Assembly: GCA_002633005.1 (NCBI GenBank)
Contig: NMRA01000789.1
Span: 1 to 64,000, forward strand
Source: Phoronis australis
Lineage: Eukaryota > Phoronida > Phoronidae
Direction of reading: 5' to 3'
Length of the DNA stretch: 64,000 nt
Below the pieces are notes generated by a model. That model did no database searches. It had not been told where the DNA came from and was given only the letters and a program-made list of their open reading frames with translations. A program made the position numbers and the translations under genes. Numbering within the stretch: position 1 is the first letter of the stretch; the number at the start of each line of letters is the position of its first letter. Below, in pieces: positions 58,901 through 64,000 of this stretch.

Positions 58901-61900
58901 GGACATTACCAGTGACTTTCTCCACAGTAGTGCAAAACAGTGACAATTTTCCTTCCTGTTTTTAAGATAATATCCATGTTTGTTTGATGGTTTGTGTAGT
59001 GTTTAAATACTTGCCTTTACTGGTTTCTTACAGATTTGCATAATCTTTCAACTGGTTTTGTTTTGTTCCAACTCATGTGTATTTTAGAGGTGATTTCTGC
59101 ATAGTGGCTGCAACGAACAAAGTGGTCAATTTTTCAATAATTTGTTGAAACTTATTAAAGAAACAATGTCTTCTAAATACAAACTGTCATGACTGTGAAC
59201 ATGAAACAGGACTAGAGCATCATTCATACACCCATTCATACACCCATTCATGCACACAATCATACACCCATCCATGCACACAATCATACACCCATTCATG
59301 CACACATTCATACACCCATCCATGCACACAATCATACACCCATCCATGCACACAATCATACACCCATTCATGCACACAATCATACACCCATTCANCATGC
59401 ACACATTCATACACCCATTCATGCACACATTCATACACCCATTCATGCACACATTCATACACCCATTCATGCACATTCATACACCCATTCATGCACACAT
59501 TCATACACCCATTCATGCACACAATCACACAGTATCCCGGTATCAATTAACTCTTAAGTAAATTTCCAAATTGTTCCCACGTATGATTAAAAGTTAATAT
59601 AATACAGATTGTCCCGAAAGTGGCTTAAACTAGTGCCTATAATTTTTATGCGCCCACATATTTATATGTGGACGCATTATGCCGTCATCTCCGTTTGTCC
59701 GTCCGTCCGTCCGGGCGGCGTCCGCTGCTCTATCTCCAAAACCCTTTGACTTACCTTCATGAAATTTGGCACATATGTTCCATTCATGAATGGGACGGCA
59801 TGTGCGAACTTTCGGACGGATCCGACTACCGGTGTGCCCCCTAGTGGCAATTTTAGTTTTTTACGCTTACCTTTGTATCTTCAAAAGTCCTGAACGGATT
59901 TTCATGAAATTTGGTATGTAGGCACCTATTAGTGAGATGACGCTATCCTCCCGTTTTCAGATGGATTCGACATAGTTTGCGCCACCTAGTGGCCATTTTT
60001 AGTGTTTTAGTGTGCGTCCACCCCTCTATCAACCAAACTGCTCAAAGGATGATTGTGAAAATTGGCATGTATATCAGGGCTTGGAATTTTCCGCGGAAAC
60101 GCGGATTTCTGCTTTTTTCAAATGTTCTGTCCGCACATTTTATTATATTTCCGCGTAAAAAAAATCGGATTTGATGTAAAATTTCCGCAGCAAATTCCTT
60201 TCTTACCGCGGCGTTGCAGACGATGTTCACCTCGAAAAGCGGAAGTTGCTGTTTATGTTTCGGTGGAACGTAAATTGTGAACATTGCCGGGGCATCTGGG
60301 ATAGCGTGTGGGATTTTCAATGGCGTCTCGTGTTATTGTAAACCGCAGCGACAAATACTACGGCTGTGCAGCCAAAAATGTGTGGGTTGGGAGTGGACGG
60401 ACGAGCTAAAAGAACGCAGACGCATGCTGCTGATGGTGGTAACGTTTTCAGATGGATTCGACATAGTTTGCACCACCTAGTGGCCATTTTTACTGTTTTC
60501 GAGTCTGTATTTTTGCGTCCACCCCTCTATCAACCAAACCGCTTAAAGGATGATTGTGAAAATTGGCATGTATGTGCTTACTATAAAGAAGACAGCTGAC
60601 AATGATTTTCAGATGATTTGGACTACTGTGGCGCCTCCTAGTGGCAGTTTTGTTTTTTTTTGCGCCTATGGCTGTATCTCCTAAACCGTTCACAGTATCT
60701 TTACGAAATTTAATAAGTGTATTTATATGATTTTAACAACAGACGATGACGACTTTTGGACAGATCCGCCTACCAGTGTGCCCCCTAGTGGCAATTTTAT
60801 TTTTTTACGTCTACCTCTGTATCTTCACAAGTCCTTAACGTATTTTCATGAAATTTGGTATGTAGGCACCTATTAGTGCGATGACGCTATCCTCCTGTTT
60901 TCGGATGGATTCGACCTAGTTTGCGACACCCAGTGGCCATTTTTACTGTTTTTGAGTTTGTTTTTTGGCGTCCACCCCCCTATCAACCAAACCGCTCTAA
61001 GTATGATTGTGAAAATTGGCATGTATGTTCTTACTATGAAGAAGACGGTTGACGCTGAATTTCCCATGACTTTGATTACTGTGGCGCCTCCTAGTGGCAG
61101 TTTTTTGCGCCCATGGCTGTATCTCCCAAAGAGGATCTTTACTAAATTTAGCAAGTGTATTTATGTGATGTTGACAACGGACGATGACGACTTTAGGATG
61201 ATTCTGACTACCGGTATGCCTCTAGTGGCAATTTAAGTATTTTACATTGACCTCTGTATTTTCATAGGTCTTCAGGTGTATACTTTGTGTTACTTCGTGA
61301 CTATGAAGGAAAAGTTCCAAGTAGAAATTTGTTTCTGGCATTCTAATGCTGTGCTAATCTCGTATGTTGGTAAATTTGTTTTTGATTCTATGTTTCTGTG
61401 GTGCTTTAAGCAACTGATGTATAGGATGTGCTTGTATTATGAAGATCACTCACATTTTGCCCCTAGCCTATTGAGGAGACAATGACCATGCCTTTCCATT
61501 TTGCAAAGTACAACATACTACATATATGCCCTCTACTGGCCGGTGCAATTGTGGGCGCATTTCAACGCTCTGCGTTGCTCTTGTTTTTGAATGGAGGCAT
61601 TAACTTCAGTTTGATGTATTAAGCACAATATGCTGATGTTGGAAGTTTTCGGGACGAGGAGGCGGGAAATAATGTCTTTAAAGATGGCTCAGGTGAGCTG
61701 ACAAGTCTTAATTGAGAGAAAAATCTTTCTACTATGAATTCAAGCGCTTTTACAATAGGTGTTGGAAATGGCCCCCCATCATCATCTAAGCACAACATGA
61801 TGCTTCTTTCCAAATTGGAAAACTTGCAGCTCTATGGTAATATATATCCGTTGAGTGTGAAATTGACACGGTGCCAAAAAAGATAACGCTGATCAGTAGC

Positions 61901-63422
61901 ATTCAATAATCTTTGCAGGGCATGCTACAGCGTTTGTTTGCAATAAAATTGTGCAGGTTCATACAAAGTTTCGGGTCCCTACCGCAACTAGAAAAAAATA
62001 ATTAGGAAAAGTTTCGAGAGAATCATCCTCTATCTGAGTTTTTACAAGTGTGGTCAAAGTTTTAACAGGCTGGTGTTGCTTCCCTATTCCACCTGATGTT
62101 CATCTTTTGTATTTCATATTTCAGACTTTACTGACTATCTCTAGTAACATGCTGCTCATTGGTGTGGGCGATCAAGAGTTCGCTTCACAGCTGGCCGGCT
62201 TCACTAGTACCCTTCTGGACAAAGGTATGAATAATAATTTATACCTGTATATAGTGCTCCCCCTTGGTCCACTTTCGTATGAGAGCTGTCAAATAATAAG
62301 ACTCGTGATTTTTTTGAAAAAGATTTAAAATTGCAGAAAATGAAAACAAAATGATAAAACTTAGAAAACTGTTACAGCAGCGTATTTATCTTGAACATCC
62401 ATATTGAACAAAATTTGGCCATGTTGTTTTGATATGATGGAACCTTTTTTTGTTAAATTTTGTAAAAAGGACATGGTCACTTGACCCAATCAGTTGCATT
62501 GCTATAAATTCTACATTTTTTAGTTATTTCGTTGAATGCTAATACTTACTGTAAGTGTATCTGAAATATACTTGCATAGACTATAAAATGTTAAAACGTT
62601 GTTATGTGAATTCACTCTGTCGATTCTGTTAGGTTAACTGGCTGTGACATCTGATTTGTGCTTGATGTGGACTTCCTTCTTGCAAACCAATCAGATATCT
62701 TAAGCTGGCTGAACCAGCGTGATGAATCAAGTGCAGCCCCTTAAGGCACCTTTACGCCAGTTGAGTCAAATTATTTCAGTGATAACCTTTTCCACCTCGT
62801 ATCATGTGACAAAGTTGAAATCGTTGACGAGACGCAACTAATAAAGTGAAACCAATTATTGTTGAAACTTACCAACATCACCCCCTGAAGTATGTCATCT
62901 GTTACCTGCTGTCTCTGTCAACAATTTTGTTGAAACACTTTGCTGAGTATTGAACAGTGACCTCAAGCTGTAGCGATTTGTATTCACATTGACTAAACTG
63001 GGCTCAAATTGTCACAGTGATTTGATCGTCCATGTGAAAGCGTGTGTGCTTCTGATTTTTCATTTTCATTTTTTTCAAAAGCTGTATTGTTCTGGGTTGA
63101 AGTAGGTATTGAAAACAAGCCATTGTGTTGCTCAATGGTATTATTATGATATAATATAAATACCATAAGATGGAACATTTCACTTATGGTCAAATGTTTT
63201 TCCTAGCAAAGTTGATTATTGTCATTCATTGTAGATCATGGTGGTCAATTGCTCCCTCTTGTGACAGAAGTGTTGTACCAAATTTCTGAATTGACACTTG
63301 TCAATAAAACTGAGGCCGACGAGGGAGTGGGTTCCCATGACGACCTGGTGCCAGGCATGCTGGGTAATGTGATCAGACGTCTGGCAACACTTATACAAAA
63401 AGACTTCACACAAGTTGATAAG
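38129..63422 (+). CDS. NCAPG2: Condensin-2 complex subunit G2, 3' end outside window
   Basis: Nineteen exons: 38129-38209, 39717-39854, 40545-40662, 41548-41705, 43162-43296, 43632-43726, 45168-45330, 45739-45831, 48116-48241, 51706-51885, 53032-53184, 54265-54487, 54941-55149, 55682-56011, 57105-57275, 57880-57996, 58703-58870, 62125-62224 and 63235-63422. All are GT-AG and in phase, giving 982 codons. Matches to animal NCAPG2 run in order: HDPFDLNE (exon 2), GRRFLSFLF (exon 6), EVYFCAWRAASG and IENDCLQDLMF (exon 7), LRLYDPILWRSLK (exon 8), RANAATLLIEAFP (exon 9), PVSRRIVNLVFNSFMP and ARKFYQYA (exon 12), and MLLIGVGDQEF (exon 18). The protein is a HEAT-repeat subunit of condensin II, acting in the nucleus with SMC2/SMC4, NCAPD3 and NCAPH2 in mitotic chromosome compaction. 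Exons 6-9 cover the condensin II non-SMC domain. The vertebrate protein is about 1,140 residues, so roughly 120-160 codons lie beyond the edge. The start ATG has G at -3 and +4. Weak donors (GTTTGA after exon 13, GTCAGT after exons 4 and 6) are noted. Confidence 0.95.
39344..39508 (+). mobile_element. 3' end of a LINE reverse transcriptase in NCAPG2 intron 1
   Basis: Frame reading SFFLSTIRVWNNFN, then APSVAVFHHRI and CKCCF before TAA. This is the C-terminal signature of many animal non-LTR retrotransposons (a trimeric W-N after STIR, then A-P-S-V and F). Only the tail remains, and the clade is not assigned. Confidence 0.6.
40905..40958. repeat. (GT)n microsatellite ending at an N
   Basis: About 26 GT units in NCAPG2 intron 3, cut by a single N at 40959, so the true length is unknown. 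Confidence 0.95.
42470..42590 (-). mobile_element. tRNA-derived SINE in NCAPG2 intron 4
   Basis: On the - strand a tRNA-like head has A box GGCACAGTGGCTAGAGCG and B box GGGTTCGAGTCCC. It is followed by CAGAAATCTTTTCAGACTTA and finally GGTCACGTGATGTGG. The same tail occurs at 52.5 kb. Confidence 0.7.
44580..45000. repeat. Dispersed repeat fragment, TTTTCATGAAATTTGGCA type
   Basis: Contains GATTTTCATGAAATTTGGCA and related lines shared with 18.7-19.2 kb and 59.6-61.6 kb. It lies in NCAPG2 intron 6. Confidence 0.5.
45501..45624. repeat. Two-copy 61 bp tandem repeat in intron 7
   Basis: TATGGACTTGTTACTTGT recurs at 45501 and 45562, followed each time by CCTGCTCTGGGAATATCA. Confidence 0.85.
46230..46312. 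repeat. GTGCGTGT-rich simple repeat
   Basis: Alternating purine-pyrimidine tract of GTGTGCGCGCATGCGTGC units, potentially Z-DNA forming, in NCAPG2 intron 8. Confidence 0.8.
46519..47963. mobile_element. 1.4 kb element with ATTCGCCGTAATAACC ends
   Basis: The left end TACCGCATTCGCCGTAATAA and the right end, inverted as TACCATATTCGCCGTAATAA, bound 1,445 bp. GGGCGCTTAT strings follow just inside each end. No transposase was recognised, so it is a non-autonomous element in NCAPG2 intron 8. The target duplication is unclear. Confidence 0.7.
48242..51705. other. NCAPG2 intron 9, no gene recognised
   Basis: AT-rich 3.5 kb intron. A GGGTGTTCTAAAAAGTGAGTC string at 48970 resembles the end of a mariner-like element, but no matching inverted end was found. 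Confidence 0.5.
52207..52500. repeat. 25 bp minisatellite of TCAYGTGA E-box units
   Basis: About twelve units of GTCACATCAYGTGACCTATA plus TGTGA in NCAPG2 intron 10. Nearly every unit contains TCACGTGA or TCATGTGA, an E-box or M-box type palindrome. One unit has CACGGGA and one CGTGTGA. Confidence 0.9.
52501..52660 (-). mobile_element. tRNA-derived SINE bounded by inverted arms
   Basis: The - strand head has TAGCTCAGTGGACTAGAGC and GGTTCGAATTC boxes. Its tail AGATCTTTTCAGACTTAACT abuts the minisatellite. An inverted copy of the tail plus TCACATCATGTGACC lies at about 52613-52660, making arms of roughly 45 bases around the tRNA-like part. Confidence 0.65.
55372..55612. repeat. Three-copy 84 bp tandem repeat before exon 14
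   Basis: Units start GTAGTGTT at 55372, 55456 and 55540 and share ATGGACCATGCAAAAGCTAA. The array ends about 70 bp before the exon 14 acceptor. Confidence 0.9.
56125..56455. repeat. 27 bp minisatellite in intron 14
   Basis: Units of GGGCCAAGTATAGAAAGCTA plus GACAATT, about twelve including diverged ones. Because 27 is divisible by 3 the array is open in several frames; this is not a gene. Confidence 0.9.
56762..57053. repeat. 290 bp element with about 45 bp inverted ends
   Basis: ACAATGGATTTAAAACGGCT and its inverted partner ending at 57053 extend through GACATGTTTCGGTGTCGTTT. A nearby CATCATCAGAAG next to the CGAAACATGTC strand recalls retroelement termini of the Penelope type, but no reverse transcriptase is present. 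It ends about 50 bp before exon 15. Confidence 0.75.
57305..57690. repeat. 36 bp minisatellite in intron 15
   Basis: About ten to eleven units of GGTGTTCAGCTTTAGGTGCA plus ATGGCTATGTACCCTA begin 30 bp after the exon 15 donor. Open frames across it are periodicity artefacts. Confidence 0.9.
58399..58565. repeat. Two-copy 83 bp tandem repeat in intron 16
   Basis: CTCAGGGTATTTGA recurs at 58401 and 58484, each followed by CCCAATAAGGATAGTCATAT and TAGCATGGTGTTGCAATAAT, nearly identical. Confidence 0.9.
59220..59528. repeat. CATTCATACACCCAT minisatellite with an N
   Basis: Alternating 12-base modules (CATTCATACACC, CATTCATGCACA, CAATCATACACC) form a roughly 24 bp period in NCAPG2 intron 17. A single N at 59395 marks a join inside the array. 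Confidence 0.9.
59640..61590. repeat. 1.9 kb dispersed repeat with internal 450 bp units
   Basis: Starts near the palindromic CCCACATATTTATATGTGG and ends ACGCTCTGCGTTGCTCTTG. Internal units repeat GATTTTCATGAAATTTGG, CCACCTAGTGGCCATTTTT and CTCCTAGTGGCAGTTTT. A 375 bp segment (about 60070-60445), rich in CCGCGGAAA-type sequence, interrupts the first unit. No reliable coding capacity. Confidence 0.7.
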
Positions 63423-63980
63423 GTAGGTAAAGTAATTTTACAAATAAAGTGGACGAAGTCAATAAAATTCAGATTTCAATTTGGGCCAAATCTTGACAGG
63501 TGTTGCTCCATGATATCTTCTTTACAAGTTCAATTTTCAAATAAACAATTAGCAGCTAGGCCCTATGTCACATTATTAAACTCCATCCAATGTTCGACAT
63601 TATATTGTAAAAAAGTTCTACTAATTGCCAAATTACTCCGACGAGATTTCTCCCAAGTTTGGCAGAATCTAGCAGAGTCCTGTTGAAGTCTATCTAGTTT
63701 ATTTTAAAAAGTACTGTATATGTGATGTTGAGCATATTATTTGCGAAAAATCAGAGCATCCATAAAGTTAAATTTGTATTTTTAAAGGTTAGTTTGATTT
63801 GGACCCAATCATGTAATAAAGGTTTTGTTTTACTTTATAATCTCTTTTTGAAGTACAAAGCATAATTGATAACACACACATAAACACATTCACAAACATA
63901 CACTCATTGATATGTGGATGCATGCAAACATTCATAATACATTGTATAACTAATTTTCTTTTATTGTATACTGCACACAG

Positions 63981-64000
63981 TGTCGTTTATGTAGCTCTGG
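63981..64000 (+). CDS. NCAPG2: Possible start of NCAPG2 exon 20, cut by window edge
   Basis: A CTGCACACAG acceptor is followed in phase 0 by codons reading CRLCSS. This resembles the LRLLYS stretch that follows the exon 19 region in vertebrate NCAPG2. Only 20 bases are visible, so this is tentative. Confidence 0.4.

Noticed and set aside
59126-59561. Cysteine/methionine- and histidine-rich repeat frames
   Set aside because: Open in several frames on both strands through the CATTCATACACC array and crossing an N. Not a gene.

Overview
This is a eukaryotic nuclear window from an invertebrate animal. Multi-exon genes with GT-AG introns, dense DNA transposons, tRNA-derived SINEs, minisatellites and near-allelic sequence duplications suggest a highly heterozygous marine invertebrate, possibly a deuterostome; the species cannot be fixed from the sequence. 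Three genes can be supported. (1) A class I SAM-dependent methyltransferase, seven exons, + strand, 17669-26970, 277 aa. (2) A purple acid phosphatase of the ACP7 type, one uninterrupted 490-codon exon, - strand, 35995-37467. (3) NCAPG2, the condensin II G2 subunit, + strand, 19 exons read here from 38129 to 63422 (982 codons), running off the right edge. ACP7 and NCAPG2 are head to head across a gap of about 660 bp.

Layout. 1-2.2 kb: no recognised gene. 2.3-14.7 kb: a decayed segmental duplicate of 26.1-36.0 kb. It keeps an orphan methyltransferase last exon (3918-4115) and the 3' flank of an ACP7 gene (11.9-14.7 kb), but no phosphatase coding sequence. It is interrupted by a 4.7 kb DNA transposon (6415-11135) and an assembly gap (13233-13365). 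14.7-17.4 kb: intergenic, with a fold-back element. 17.7-27.0 kb: the methyltransferase gene; its introns hold a nested hAT-type MITE, a THAP-domain transposon remnant and a small MITE. 28.2-31.8 kb: a second copy, about 97-98% identical by eye, of the last two methyltransferase exons, joined across a single N and carrying a 1,020 bp insertion that is cleanly absent from the first copy. 31.9-34.4 kb: fold-back repeats. 34.6-37.5 kb: ACP7 and its 3' flank. 38.1 kb to the end: NCAPG2, with introns full of minisatellites, SINEs and transposon remnants.

The three genes have no evident shared pathway: methyl transfer to an unknown small molecule, phosphate-ester hydrolysis in a lysosomal or secreted compartment, and mitotic chromosome compaction. 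The notable biology is structural: repeated partial duplication of the methyltransferase 3' end, paired filled and empty transposon sites, and a SINE tail that appears to have expanded into an E-box minisatellite. All identities and copy counts were judged by eye; no search was run.
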